A stretch of DNA of 64,000 nucleotides from CAZENU01 sp965222125 (GCA_965222125.1 CBDCTC010000005.1:186001-250000), one strand, 5' to 3'; shown: positions 16,969 through 25,801, counted from the stretch's first letter. Made by a program: numbers and translations. The notes: generated by a model from the sequence alone, not told the origin.

Positions 16969-17712
16969 GTGATTCGTATGGTTTCTCCAAACACATTTGG
17001 AGGAACTTCGTGGAACAACCAAGAGGGCTTGGGAACCATATGGGAAGCATCGGACGAGCTTTGGGAACTCATTGGGCCTATCATCTTGGAGGCAGACCCT
17101 CCCAAAGACAGAGGCCGCAAGCGGGCTGACCCCAGACAGATGCTCAACGGCATCATTTTCCGTTTGCGCAGCGGGTGCCAATGGAACCGATTGCCGAAAG
17201 AACTGGGGGACGACAGCACAAACCATCGCACCTTTCAACGGTGGGTGGAACTGGGTGTCTTGCGCCGAATATGGAGAGCCTTGGTGGAACAGTGCGAAGA
17301 GTTGGGCGGAGTGGACTGGGAATGGCAGGCGGCAGACGGGGCCATGGGCAAGGCACGTTTTTGGGGGACCTGATTGGACCCAACCCAACGGATCGCGGCA
17401 AGGCTGGCAGCAAGCGGAGCCTGCTTGTGGAAGGACAGGGCGGCCCATTGAGCATTGTGGTTGCCGGAGCCAACGCCCACGACGCCACGTTGTTGGATGA
17501 GACCCTGGAGGCGATTGTGGTCGAACGACCGCAACTCACCGAGGATGACCCACAGCACCTGTGCTTGGACAAGGGGTATGACAATCCTTCGGGTCGTCGA
17601 GCCGTCGCCAGACACGGCTATCGGCCACACATCCGACGCATCGGCGAGGAGAAGTTGGACGGTTCTGGGCGCAAGCGGTATCCTGCGCGCCGGTGGGTTG
17701 TGGAACGGACTC
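16969..17712 (+). pseudogene. IS5-family transposase remnant, frameshifted and 3'-truncated
   Basis: Frame 1 (16969-17373) carries the IS5/IS427-type N-terminus: DELWELIGPIIL, KRADPRQMLNGIIFRLRSGCQWNRLP and HRTFQRWVELGVL. Around 17360 the reading shifts by one frame to the segment that continues to 17712: NPTDRGKAGSKRSLLVEGQGGPLSIVVAGANAHD, LCLDKGYDNP and RYPARRWVVERT. The R-WVVER-T motif normally precedes the final Glu region, but the IS630-A element starts at 17715, so the last part is gone. IS701 lies just upstream, inserted near the left end of this element. Confidence 0.8.
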
Positions 17713-17719
17713 TAGTGGT

Positions 17720-18430
17720 TCAACTTTTTTGTATTGATGGATAGAGTGACTTTAGCTTGATGCGCGCATCCTCGGTAGTGGAGCGCCAATCCACTCGTAT
17801 CACATCCCGGTTGCGTTGATTCTGCCAAGCATTGACCTCGCCGCGCAGGATGTCTTGATTGGCAATCCGTCGGTCCAGGCACTGTCGAGCCAGCACACCG
17901 ATCTCTATCTCCGCCATATTCAACCAACTCCCGTGTTTGGGAGTGTAGTGTATCTCCAGTCGCTCAGCTATACGCCTCGCCTCAGCAGGCTCGAATGCCT
18001 CGTATAGCGAGGACAGCTTGTGAGTGTTGAGATTGTCCATTACCAGCACGATCCGGTCTCTGTCAGGGTAGTCCTCGTCGACCAGTTTCTTTATCACATG
18101 CGCCCAGTCCACCTTCGTGCGACGCTCTCTGACCTCGACTCGGCGCCATCCGTCCAACGGTGCAAACAGCATGAACAGGCTGCTCACTCCATTGCGCTCG
18201 TATTCGTAGTCGTATGCCGCCGATAAGCCGGGCGCTGCGGGACGCGGCACTCGCGTCTCCTTGACTTGCTGTTTGCTCGTCTCATCCATGCACACCAGAA
18301 CCTCATTCCCATCGTACGGCCGTTGGTAGACCTCCAGTACGTCTTCCATCGCGCACACAAACTCCGCGCTCTGACCGGGCGGGATGCACCAACTCTGCTT
18401 CAGCCACGGCTTCAGTTCGTTTTTTTAAGC
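17720..18430 (-). CDS. IS630-A transposase, C-terminal DDE part
   Basis: Catalytic half: LVCMDETSKQQVKE, IVLVMDNLNTHKLSSLYEAF and IHYTPKHGSWLNMAEIEIGVL, the three DDE regions of the IS630 family. The ATG-initiated frame begins at 18358, but the coding sense extends upstream to the A7 run near 18422-18428 (KNELKPWLKQSWCIPP), where it meets the first frame. It would be expressed as a fusion by -1 frameshifting. Confidence 0.85.
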
Positions 18431-18897
18431 GCCTGGCGAACCGTCTCGGTGCTAATGGTCTCGACTATCTCACACTCGACCAACTGGTCAGCCAACAGCT
18501 TCAGGGTCCAACTGGCACGCCCCTCCGGCGGTTCCCCGCAGGCCATCGCTATCAACCGTGCTTCACCTTCGCCGTCCAGTCTCTTTTGACGCCGACGCAG
18601 TTGCTTTTTGCGATTCAGCGCAGACTCGACCCCCTCCTCCACACAGCGCTTGCGTATTCGCTCGACCGTTGACTGTCCCACACCGAGCGCGCTGGTGATG
18701 TCCGCGTCCTTCATTCCCCCGTCCGAGCGTGACTCATCGCTCATCAGCAGAATGCGCGCACGGGTCAAGGCGTTGAGTTCCTGTTGTTCGTCGGTAGTCA
18801 GTCTGATACGGTACTTCTTGGTAGACATCATGGTTCCTCCTCGGTTCAACGTTACGATTGAACCCCCAAGAGGAACAATGACTATCATGGTCTTCAT
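18412..18897 (-). CDS. IS630-A transposase, N-terminal HTH part with A7 frameshift site
   Basis: Contains the HTH domain (KDADITSALGVGQSTVERIRKRCVEEGVESALNR) and a second winged-helix-like part (SWTLKLLADQLVECEIVETISTETVRQALKK). On the coding strand the 3' end reads CTT AAA AAA ACG; slipping back one base on the seven A residues gives the downstream frame. Only four codons follow the run before a stop, the classical arrangement for programmed -1 frameshifting in insertion sequences. Confidence 0.85.
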   Translation of the reverse strand: MKTMIVIVPLGGSIVTLNRGGTMMSTKKYRIRLTTDEQQELNALTRARILLMSDESRSDGGMKDADITSALGVGQSTVERIRKRCVEEGVESALNRKKQLRRRQKRLDGEGEARLIAMACGEPPEGRASWTLKLLADQLVECEIVETISTETVRQALKKTN

Positions 18898-18915
18898 TTC
18901 AATGATGTTGGACCA

Positions 18916-20019
18916 CTAGCGGCCTGTACCCGAAGTACGCTGGCAAAAGCGGGCCACGCTGGCCAGGATTTCGTCAGCGGTCTTGGTCCATACGAAGGGC
19001 TTGGGGTCTTCGTTGGTGATGTCCAGGTAGCGGTAGATGTCAGCCTCGAGTTCGGCGCTGCTCTGATGCACGCCCCGGCGCAACTGCTTTTCGGTGAGCA
19101 GACCGAACCAGCGCTCCACCAGATTCAGCCAGGAGGCGCTGGTGGGCGTGAAATGGATATGGAAGCGGGGCCGCTTGGCGAACCAGTTCCGGATCAGCGC
19201 CGTCTTGTGGGTGGCGTAGTTGTCGGCAATCAGGTGCACGTCCAACTCGGCGGGCACCTCGGACTCTATGGCATCGAGAAACTTGCGGAACTCCAGGGCC
19301 CGGTGGCGGCGGTGGCACTGGCCAATCACCTGACCGGTCCTGGCGTCCAAAGCGGCGAAGAGGGACGTGGTGCCGTGGCGCACGTAATCATGGGTGCGCC
19401 GCTCGGCCTGGCCCGGACGCATGGGCAAAAGCGGCCTGGTGCGGTCCAGGGCTTGGATCTGGGACTTCTCGTCCACGCACAAGACCAGCGCCCGGTCCGG
19501 CGGGTTGAGGTAGAGCCCCACAATATCCCGCACCTTCTCGATGAAGAGGGGGTCCGCCGACAGCTTGAAGGTCTCGGTGCGGTGGGGTTGCAGCGCGAAG
19601 GCACGCCAGATGCGGCTCACGGTGTTGTGGCTCAGACCGGAACGCCGGGCCATGGACCGGGTGCTCCAGTGTGTAGCATCCTTCGGTGTGGTCTCCAGGG
19701 TCAGCGTCACGACCCTCTCAACGTCAGCATCGGTGACAGTGCGGGGTCTGCCAGGCCTTGCTTCATCCACCAGTCCGTCCAGTCGACTCTCCAAGAACCG
19801 AGACCTCCACTTGCCAACCGTCGCTTGCGACACTCTCAACTCCGCGGCCACAGCGGTGTTCGTCTTGCCCTTAGAACATTCCACAACCATTCGGGCCCGC
19901 TGGGCCAACGCTTGCGCCGTCTTGGGCCTGCGCGCCCACTGTCCCAGTGTCTCCCTTTCATCGTCGGTGAGCGTCAACGGTGGGGTTGGTCGACCAAGAC
20001 GCATGTGAATCCTCCTCAC
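18916..20019 (-). CDS. IS630-family transposase, intact (element B)
   Basis: 367 residues. N-terminal paired HTH domain (TNTAVAAELRVSQATVGKWRSRFLESRLDGL, GRPRTVTDADV), then the DDE domain: LVLCVDEKSQIQALDRT, VHLIADNYATHKT and HFTPTSASWLNLVERWFGLLT. All three acidic residues are present and there is no frameshift, so it could be active. Its stop codon TAG uses the shared TA at 18917-18918 and the first base of element A. Confidence 0.92.
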   Translation of the reverse strand: MRRIHMRLGRPTPPLTLTDDERETLGQWARRPKTAQALAQRARMVVECSKGKTNTAVAAELRVSQATVGKWRSRFLESRLDGLVDEARPGRPRTVTDADVERVVTLTLETTPKDATHWSTRSMARRSGLSHNTVSRIWRAFALQPHRTETFKLSADPLFIEKVRDIVGLYLNPPDRALVLCVDEKSQIQALDRTRPLLPMRPGQAERRTHDYVRHGTTSLFAALDARTGQVIGQCHRRHRALEFRKFLDAIESEVPAELDVHLIADNYATHKTALIRNWFAKRPRFHIHFTPTSASWLNLVERWFGLLTEKQLRRGVHQSSAELEADIYRYLDITNEDPKPFVWTKTADEILASVARFCQRTSGTGR

Positions 20020-20082
20020 ATGAACTCTCAGGAGAATACCAGCTACCGAACACTTATGCCACTAACTTCAGAGACAGGACAC
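18919..20082 (-). mobile_element. IS630-family element B, inserted in an IS21 remnant
   Basis: Imperfect inverted repeats: left GCGGCCTGTACCCGAAG, right complement GTGTCCTGTCTCTGAAG. TA at 18917-18918 on the left and TA at 20083-20084 on the right. The element splits the IS21 istA fragment at 20085. About 1164 bases with an intact transposase. Confidence 0.8.
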
Positions 20083-20084
20083 TA

Positions 20085-20487
20085 GTCAGCGTCCTCAGTT
20101 GGGACCTGACGAACCTCTCAGGGTGTCGCTCATCGAGCCACTCGAGGATAGTTGGCGCGCTCAACTCACTCTCAAGGTCGGATCGGAGAAGCGGCTCCAC
20201 GGCACTCTCCCAGACATCCGCGAACGGGTCAGGCCTGGTCATCCAGTTCCTTCTGTTCCTCCTCTTCTCCGACGCAGCGCTCCATACTGCCACTTCCTTG
20301 CCGATCTCTCGCTCATGGCGGCCGACGATGCGGCTGCCTGCAGTGTCTTGCCTTCCATCAACTTCTGCCTCAGTAGAACTACCTGTTGATCCGTGACCAA
20401 TCTGGCACTCGCCGGGTACCAGATGATCGTGTCTACGGACCGGCAAGAATAGTTGTCATCACCGGCAGAAGTAATTGTCGCCGTTCA
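20085..20487 (-). pseudogene. IS21-family left-end remnant with 5' part of istA
   Basis: The minus strand reproduces the first 400 bases of the IS21 copy at 42060-44457: terminal TGAACGGCGAC, two TTGCCGGT-type repeats, then RPDPFADVWES(A/G)V, PTILEWLDER(H/Y)P and SQLRTL of IstA. The opening of the frame is shifted relative to the intact-looking copy (SRIVGRHEREIGKEVAVWSA is the out-of-frame read of MSERSARKWQRG). It is cut on the left by IS630-B and itself truncates the ATPase gene at 20488. Confidence 0.8.
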
Positions 20488-21183
20488 GCCAGCATCCGCT
20501 CGGTTCCGACGGTGGCGCGGACGTAGCAGTGGTGCACCGGCAGCGACACGACGTCGTCCTCGGTCACTCTGTCCTTGCCCATCTCCGAGACCAGCTCGCG
20601 GGCGTCGGACGCGGCCACCTGGAAGACGGCGAGACATCCCACGTTGGCGAGCAGGGTGTCGCGCATGGTGGGGGAGAGATCGTGGGGCTTGGCGAGGCTC
20701 TGGGCCGCCAGCACGAGGCTGGCCCCGAACTTGCCGAGCTCTGAGAGCGTCGACTCGTAGTCCTCTCCCGGCATCGACTGCAGCTCGTCCACGACCACCA
20801 GCGCTCCTCTGCGCTCGTCCGGGGGCAGGCTTCCCTGCTCGCGTATGTCCGAGTCGACCAGGTTGAGAAGGGACGCGCCGACCAGTGCGGCCACGTCCCT
20901 GCCGACGGTTCCCTGCGCGGTCGAGACCAGCAGGATGCCGCCGTAGAGGATCGTCCTCCGCATGTCGATGGTCGAGCGGGGCTGGCCGAGGATGGCCCGC
21001 GCCCGCTTCGACGACGCGTAGTAGGAGAGGCGGGTCTGCACCGATGCGAGGGCCTCCGATACTCCTGGCGCCACTTGCCGAAGTCCCTCGCCCACCACTC
21101 GAGTAGGTAGGGATCGGAGACCCTCTCCAGCAGGTCCTCGCGGAACCCGTCGATCGAGAGCGGGCGCAGACCGTGCAGGAAAG
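20488..21183 (-). pseudogene. C-terminal fragment of a TraD/VirD4-like or HerA-like coupling ATPase
   Basis: From 21180 the minus strand reads LHGLRPLSIDGFREDLLERV and LLEWWARDFGKWRQEYR, then after a one-base frame slip near 21055 continues as EALASVQTRLSYYASSKRARAI, GGILLVSTAQGTVGRD, RGALVVVDELQSMPG (Walker B-like) and LVLAAQSLAKP. This is the C-terminal half of the ATPases found on integrative conjugative elements. The N-terminal half with Walker A is absent, the C-terminus is cut by IS21 at 20488, and the fragment abuts the 3' end of tRNA-Lys. It is a relic of an integrated element. Confidence 0.65.
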
Positions 21184-21256
<73 letters not shown>

Positions 21257-21313
21257 CTGTCTGCGGTGCGCTTGGAAGGAAGCGGTGCGTCCGCTTCGCC
21301 TCGGGGTAACCAC

Positions 21314-21343
21314 ATTGTATCTTCGGCCCATTTTGGCCGTCAA
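21314..21343 (-). promoter_or_regulatory. sigma70 promoter of tRNA-Lys
   Basis: Minus strand TTGACG (plus 21338-21343), 18-base spacer, TACAAT (plus 21314-21319), about 55 bases upstream of the tRNA 5' end. Confidence 0.65.
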
Positions 21344-21604
21344 GCTGTGGCGGGGCAGTGGGGCGGGTCTGGATATTCGATCACCATATCGAGGGTCTAG
21401 CTGTTCCGTTGTCGAGCGCAGGACGCTCCGGGGCGAGCGCGGCGGCTTGACGTGGAAATGGCGCCGGCTGGAAAATAGCGCCGAGCACACGACGGGAGTT
21501 GTCATGCTGGCAGTCTTCACAGGCGCTGGTCAGATACGGAGCGGAACGCCGTGGGCGCAATTTCATGCGCCGCCGGCGAGCCGACGGCCGGCCGGAGGTC
21601 TTTC

Positions 21605-22546
21605 ATGAACGTCCTAGTGATGGGCTCGGGCGCGGTTGGCGGATACTACGGCGGCGTCCTGCGGCACGCCGGCAACGAGGTCACGTTCGTGGCCCGCGGC
21701 GACCACCTTGCCGCCATTCGCGAACGCGGTCTCCGGGTCGACAGCGTAACGTCCGGCAGCTTCACGGTCGAAGCCGACGCGACCGATCGCCCCGACGCCT
21801 CCCTTCGTCCCGAGCTGGTGCTCCTTTGCGTCAAGGGCTATGACAACGCCGCGGCCATAGAGCTGATGCGCCCGGTGGTGGGGGAGGGCGCCACCGTGCT
21901 CACGTTGCAGAACGGGATAGGCAGCGGAGCCCAGCTCGCCGACGCGTTTGGCCAGGACAGGGTCATGCTGGGCGTGACGTACGTCGACGCGGCGCTCAAG
22001 GGCCCGGGGCAGATCGCGGAGTTCGGCGGGCCCTCGCGGCTCGTCTTCGGGGAGGCCGACGGCAGGGAGACGGACCGGGCGCTGGCTATTCGCGACACGC
22101 TTTCCGACGCCGGGGTCAGGGCCGAGCTTACGTCCGACGTCGAGGCCGCGCTGTGGCGGAAGTTTCTGTTCATCTGCGCCTGGAGCGGAATGATCTGCGT
22201 GACACGGTCGCCGATGTCGCAGATCCTCGCGTCTCCGGCCACGGAGCGGATGACCTCGGACGTTCTGAGGGAAGTCCAGTCGGTGGCGGCGGCGCGCGGC
22301 ATCGAGCTGCTGGACAGCGAGGTCGAAGCGGCCATGCAGTCGTTCCGGGACGCCGGCGAGGACTCGGTGTCGTCGATGTTCATCGATCTGCAGGCAGGCA
22401 AGCCGCTGGAGATCGATGTACTGAACGGGGCCGTGGTCAGAATGGGGGCGGAGGCCGGAGTGGCGACCCCGGTGAACGACTTCATATCCGCCTGCTTGGC
22501 GTTGCCGCACGAGAGCGCGCTGGCCGCCCGTGCCGGCGGCTCGTAA
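21605..22546 (+). CDS. panE: 2-dehydropantoate 2-reductase family protein
   Basis: 313 residues from the ATG at 21605, which follows GGAGGTCTTTC. The NADP-binding start VLVMGSGAVGGYYGG, LLCVKGYD, LTLQNGIG and the C-terminal EAALWRKFLFICAWSG and VNDFISACL blocks fit the ApbA/PanE family, which reduces ketopantoate to pantoate in CoA synthesis. Many members act on other 2-oxoacids, and no other pan gene is nearby; a cupin gene follows by 13 bases. The symbol is therefore a family label. Confidence 0.75.
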   Translation: MNVLVMGSGAVGGYYGGVLRHAGNEVTFVARGDHLAAIRERGLRVDSVTSGSFTVEADATDRPDASLRPELVLLCVKGYDNAAAIELMRPVVGEGATVLTLQNGIGSGAQLADAFGQDRVMLGVTYVDAALKGPGQIAEFGGPSRLVFGEADGRETDRALAIRDTLSDAGVRAELTSDVEAALWRKFLFICAWSGMICVTRSPMSQILASPATERMTSDVLREVQSVAAARGIELLDSEVEAAMQSFRDAGEDSVSSMFIDLQAGKPLEIDVLNGAVVRMGAEAGVATPVNDFISACLALPHESALAARAGGS

Positions 22547-22559
22547 TTCAGGAGGTCCA

Positions 22560-22919
22560 ATGCCTTTCTACGACGCGTCCGAAGTCGAACGCAATGAGAT
22601 AGCCCCTGGTGTGACCATACGCACGATGTGGGGCGACAGGGTGATGATGAGCCTAGTCGAGACCGCGCCGAACGCCGTGGTGCCCAACCACAATCACCCG
22701 CACGAGCAGGCCGGCATAATGGTGCAGGGCGAGTTCGAGATGACGATCGGCGGCGAGACGCGGTTGCTGAGGGCGGGCGACGCCTACGTGATTCCCGGCG
22801 GCGTCGAGCACAGCGTCAGGTGCGGCGACGGCTGGGCGCTCGCGCTGGACATCTTCTCCCCGCCCCGCGAGGACTACATGGGCGGCGACGAGAAGCCCAA
22901 TCTGACCGTCCGCGACTGA
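22560..22919 (+). CDS. Cupin domain protein
   Basis: 119 residues starting at the ATG after GGAGGTCCA. Single cupin barrel: metal motif 1 NHNHPHEQAG...GEFEM (His, His, Glu) and motif 2 YVIPGGVEHSV (His). Probably a small metal-dependent enzyme or sensor; the substrate is unknown. Co-transcribed with the PanE-like gene. Confidence 0.85.
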   Translation: MPFYDASEVERNEIAPGVTIRTMWGDRVMMSLVETAPNAVVPNHNHPHEQAGIMVQGEFEMTIGGETRLLRAGDAYVIPGGVEHSVRCGDGWALALDIFSPPREDYMGGDEKPNLTVRD

Positions 22920-23041
22920 CGGAGCCGCTCGACTCCGGTCTGAGACCGCCGGGTGCACGGGCGGTCCGGATCATGCTTGCGCCGTGGCCGGTCGGCTGAG
23001 TCGACCCCGTCACGACGCTGGCCGCGGTGCGGAGACAGAGC

Positions 23042-23075
23042 GCGCGGCCCCGCAGGCCGGGACCGCGCTTCTTCT
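23042..23075 (+). terminator. Probable Rho-independent terminator after the panE-cupin pair
   Basis: GCGCGG-CCC and GGG-CCGCGC arms form a GC-rich stem (23042-23068) followed by CTTCTTCTC. It lies between the cupin gene and the convergent sodN gene and could serve both, with better tail bases on the plus strand. Confidence 0.45.
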
Positions 23076-23096
23076 CACCGCATCGGGTTCCAGGGC

Positions 23097-23567
23097 CTAG
23101 GTGCCGAACCGCACTGTGGAGTTCGGGTCGGCGTACTCCACGCCCTTGGTGGCCCAGAATATCTCCGCGATTGCGTCGACCGAAGCTACAAGGCGGGTTG
23201 CCGCGTCGGCGTCGACGTTCTGCTTGTTCGCCGAGGCCAGCTTCGTCGCCTCCCAGACCGTCGTGTGCAGGTCCGGGTACTTCTCCAGGTGCTCCGGCTT
23301 GAAGTAGTCGTGCCAGAGGATGTCGACCTCGTGTTTGACCAGGTCGGCGTGCTGCTCCTTGACCGCGATGTAGCGGGACAGGCTGTTGCTGTTCGCCATG
23401 TGGTCTGTCCCCTCGCCCCACTCCAACGCGTCGATCCGCATCACCATCTTGAGCACGGTTTGGGCCGCGATCTTCGCGGATATGGGGTCGTAGATTCCGC
23501 ACGGTATGTCGCAGTGCGCGTGGACCGGGCGGACCGGTATCCAGCGCCTCAGACTTGCTAGGTTCAT
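23097..23567 (-). CDS. sodN: Nickel-containing superoxide dismutase
   Basis: 156 residues. The nickel hook HCDIPCGIYDP (His1, Cys2, Cys6 of the mature enzyme) starts at residue 18 after a short leader (MNLASLRRWIPVRPVHA) that must be removed to free the His amino group. The four-helix remainder is present: MVMRIDALEWG, LSRYIAVKEQHADLVKHEVDILWHDYFKPEHL and ATKLASANKQNVD. It dismutates superoxide. The gene for the maturation protease is divergently transcribed next to it. Confidence 0.97.
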   Translation of the reverse strand: MNLASLRRWIPVRPVHAHCDIPCGIYDPISAKIAAQTVLKMVMRIDALEWGEGTDHMANSNSLSRYIAVKEQHADLVKHEVDILWHDYFKPEHLEKYPDLHTTVWEATKLASANKQNVDADAATRLVASVDAIAEIFWATKGVEYADPNSTVRFGT

Positions 23568-23692
23568 TCTGCAATCCCTCCTGGGTACTTATCTCTTCGT
23601 CGGCTATCGGAAGGCTACAGGAACGCCCCGCGCGGGCGCAAGTCCGAGGCCGCGAACATGGGGTGGCGTCGCCGCCCTCGCAGCCGTACCAT

Positions 23693-24169
23693 ATGGCGGC
23701 AGTGAAGCTCTACATCGTACGCGGCGGGAGCATGCGGCCCTCGTTTCGTGATGGCGACCAGCTCGTCGTGAACCCCTGGGCCTATCGCCGCTCGGCGCCG
23801 CGCCGCGGCGACGTGGCCCTCGTCCGCGACCCGCGGCTGCCGGTGCGTCATGAGTTGAAACGTATTGTCGGTCTGGCGGGCGAGGAGGTGCGCTTCGAGG
23901 ACGGGCTCCTCTACGTCGACGGAGTGGTGCTGGACGAGCCGTATCTCGCAGGCCTGCCGTCGACGCTGGGGCTGGAGTCGAGGCGCTGGCGCATGGGGCC
24001 AGACGAGTACTTCGTGATGGGCGACGACCGCGTCCGCAGCACGGACAGCCGCGAGTACGGCCCCGTCAGCGCCGATCTGCTGGTCGGCAGGGCCTGCCTG
24101 CGGTACTGGCCGCCCCGCCGGTGGAGAGCGGTCCACTGGAAGACGAACCGGGCCGACGGCCCGGGATAG
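23693..24169 (+). CDS. sodX: Nickel-type superoxide dismutase maturation protease (signal peptidase S26 type)
   Basis: 158 residues from the ATG at 23693; the longer frame upstream overlaps sodN and has no motif. Signal peptidase I fold with the nucleophile in GGSMRPSF, the general-base Lys in RHELKRIVGLAGE, and YFVMGDDRVRSTDSR. There is no N-terminal membrane helix, as is usual for SodX, which cuts the SodN leader in the cytoplasm. Divergent pairing with sodN makes this role firm. Confidence 0.9.
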   Translation: MAAVKLYIVRGGSMRPSFRDGDQLVVNPWAYRRSAPRRGDVALVRDPRLPVRHELKRIVGLAGEEVRFEDGLLYVDGVVLDEPYLAGLPSTLGLESRRWRMGPDEYFVMGDDRVRSTDSREYGPVSADLLVGRACLRYWPPRRWRAVHWKTNRADGPG

Positions 24170-24178
24170 GAGAATACG

Positions 24179-24628
24179 ATGGCGCGCAGCGAGGCAAAGA
24201 CCGTCGAAGAGTACCTGGACGAGCTTACGGACGACCGGCGAGAGACGGTCGAGGCGGTGCGGGACATCGTCAACTCGAACCTGCCCGACGGTTATGAGGA
24301 GACGGTGCAGTTCGGAATGATCTCGTACGTAGTGCCGCTGGAGCGGTACCCTAAGACCTACAACCGGCAGGCCCTCCAGTACGCCGCGCTCGCCTCTCAG
24401 AAGAACTACGTCTCCCTGTACCTTATGAACGTGTACGGCAACGAAGAGACCGAGCGCTGGTTCGTGGATCGCTACAGGGCGAGCGGCAAGAGGCTCGACA
24501 TGGGCAAGGCGTGCGTTCGGTTCAAAAGCATCGACGACCTGCCGCTCGACCTCATCGGGGAGACCATCGCGCGCACGCCGGTGGACGACTTCATCGCCCT
24601 GTACGAGAACGCCCGCGGCCTGCGGTAA
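24179..24628 (+). CDS. DUF1801 domain protein
   Basis: 149 residues, nine bases after sodX with AGGAG before the ATG, so co-transcribed with it. The YdhG/DUF1801 fold is shown by EYLDELTDDRRETVEAVRDIV, YEETVQFGMISY, the aromatic block YAALASQKNYVSLYLM and the end RFKSIDDLPLDLIGETIA. Function of the family is not established; many members are small stress- or iron-related proteins. Confidence 0.85.
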   Translation: MARSEAKTVEEYLDELTDDRRETVEAVRDIVNSNLPDGYEETVQFGMISYVVPLERYPKTYNRQALQYAALASQKNYVSLYLMNVYGNEETERWFVDRYRASGKRLDMGKACVRFKSIDDLPLDLIGETIARTPVDDFIALYENARGLR

Positions 24629-24658
24629 GGCCAAGGCTCTAGCGGGCCCGTAGCCCCG

Positions 24659-24783
24659 GTAGCTGTTCAGACTCGGTAAGCGGTACGCGCCCACCCCTGT
24701 GGGTCCCCGGTCTCGTGAACATGACGGCGCTGCGGCTATCGAAATCTGGCTAGACGTAGGCCCCGCAGGTCTGAAACAGCTAC
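24659..24783. repeat. Short element bounded by inverted GTAGCTGTT(T)CAGAC repeats
   Basis: GTAGCTGTTCAGAC (24659-24672) and, inverted, GTAGCTGTTTCAGAC (24769-24783) bound a noncoding 125-base stretch between the DUF1801 and hemB stops. The same core CTGTTCAGACTTG occurs at 29290-29305 (inverted) and 53718-53733. It looks like a small non-autonomous repeat. Confidence 0.45.
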
Positions 24784-24817
24784 TGGCCCGAGTCTCGCTC
24801 GGGGTGCGCTCCTGGTG

Positions 24818-25801
24818 CTAGTCGCCGCCGGCCAGCAGCCTCGCGGCCTCCTTGGCGTGGTAGCTGATTATCAGGTCGGCGCCGGCCCGCTTGATGGCGG
24901 TCAGCACCTCCATCGCGGCGCGCTGGCCGTCCAGCCATTCGTTCCGCGCGGCCGCCTTCACCATCGCGTACTCCCCACTGACGTTGTACGCCGCGACGGG
25001 TACGTTGAAGGTCTGCTTGGCCTTGGCGATCACGTCGAGATAGGGCATCGCGGGCTTGACCATCACGACGTCGGCGCCTTCCTCGATGTCCAACTCGATC
25101 TCCCGCAGCGCCTGGCGGACGTTGGGCGGGTCCATCTGGTGCGTCTTGCGGTCGCCGAATTGCGGCGTCGACCCGGCCGCGTCGCGGAACGGGCCGTAGA
25201 AGGCCGACGCGTACTTGGCCGAGTATGCGACGATCCCCGTATTGCCGAAGTCGGCCTCGTCCAGAGCCGTACGAATCGCTCCGACCTGTCCGTCGATCAT
25301 GCCTGAGGGCGCGACCATGTCGGCGCCCGCCTCTGCCTGGCTCACCGCCGTCTGTCCGAGCAGCTCCAGCGTCCGGTCGTTGTCGAGCTCGCCGTCGACG
25401 ATCACGCCGCAGTGGCCGTGGTCAGTGTACTCGCACAGGCACGCGTCGGCGATGACCAGCATGTCCGGTGCGGCCCGCCTGATCGCCCGCGTCGCCTCCT
25501 GCACGATGCCGTCCGGCACGTAGGCCCCGATGCCCATCGGGTCTTTGCTCGCCGGGATGCCGAACAGCAGCACCGCCCCGATCCCGAGCGCGGCGACCTC
25601 GTCGATCTCCGGGATCAGTTGGTCGATGGAGAGCTGGTACACGTCTGGCATCGAGTCGACCTCCGCCCTGACGCCCCGTCCGTGCGTCACGAACATGGGG
25701 TAGATCAGGTCGGCGACCGAAAAGCGCGTCTCCTGGACGACGCTACGGATGGCCTGGGTCTGCCTCATTCTGCGTAGCCGGACGGTGGGAAAGCCGCTCA
25801 C
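24818..25801 (-). CDS. hemB: Porphobilinogen synthase (delta-aminolevulinic acid dehydratase)
   Basis: 327 residues; joins two 5-aminolevulinate molecules to porphobilinogen. Schiff-base lysines are in AYSAKYASAF (Lys196) and MVKPAMPY (Lys249). DACLCEYTDHGHCG (Cys121, Cys123, Cys131) marks the zinc-dependent type. The GTG start at 25801 overlaps the stop of the preceding cobA-hemD gene (GTGA). Last gene of the heme operon here. Confidence 0.96.
   Translation of the reverse strand: MSGFPTVRLRRMRQTQAIRSVVQETRFSVADLIYPMFVTHGRGVRAEVDSMPDVYQLSIDQLIPEIDEVAALGIGAVLLFGIPASKDPMGIGAYVPDGIVQEATRAIRRAAPDMLVIADACLCEYTDHGHCGVIVDGELDNDRTLELLGQTAVSQAEAGADMVAPSGMIDGQVGAIRTALDEADFGNTGIVAYSAKYASAFYGPFRDAAGSTPQFGDRKTHQMDPPNVRQALREIELDIEEGADVVMVKPAMPYLDVIAKAKQTFNVPVAAYNVSGEYAMVKAAARNEWLDGQRAAMEVLTAIKRAGADLIISYHAKEAARLLAGGD

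Larger units (their letters stand above)
17715..18916 (-). mobile_element. IS630-family element A, inserted in the IS5 remnant
   Basis: Ends read GTGGTTCAAC (left) and, on the complement, GTGGTCCAAC (right). TA dinucleotides flank both sides (17713-17714 and 18917-18918), the IS630/Tc1 target duplication. 1202 bases. The right-hand TA is also the left-hand TA of IS630-B. Confidence 0.85.
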
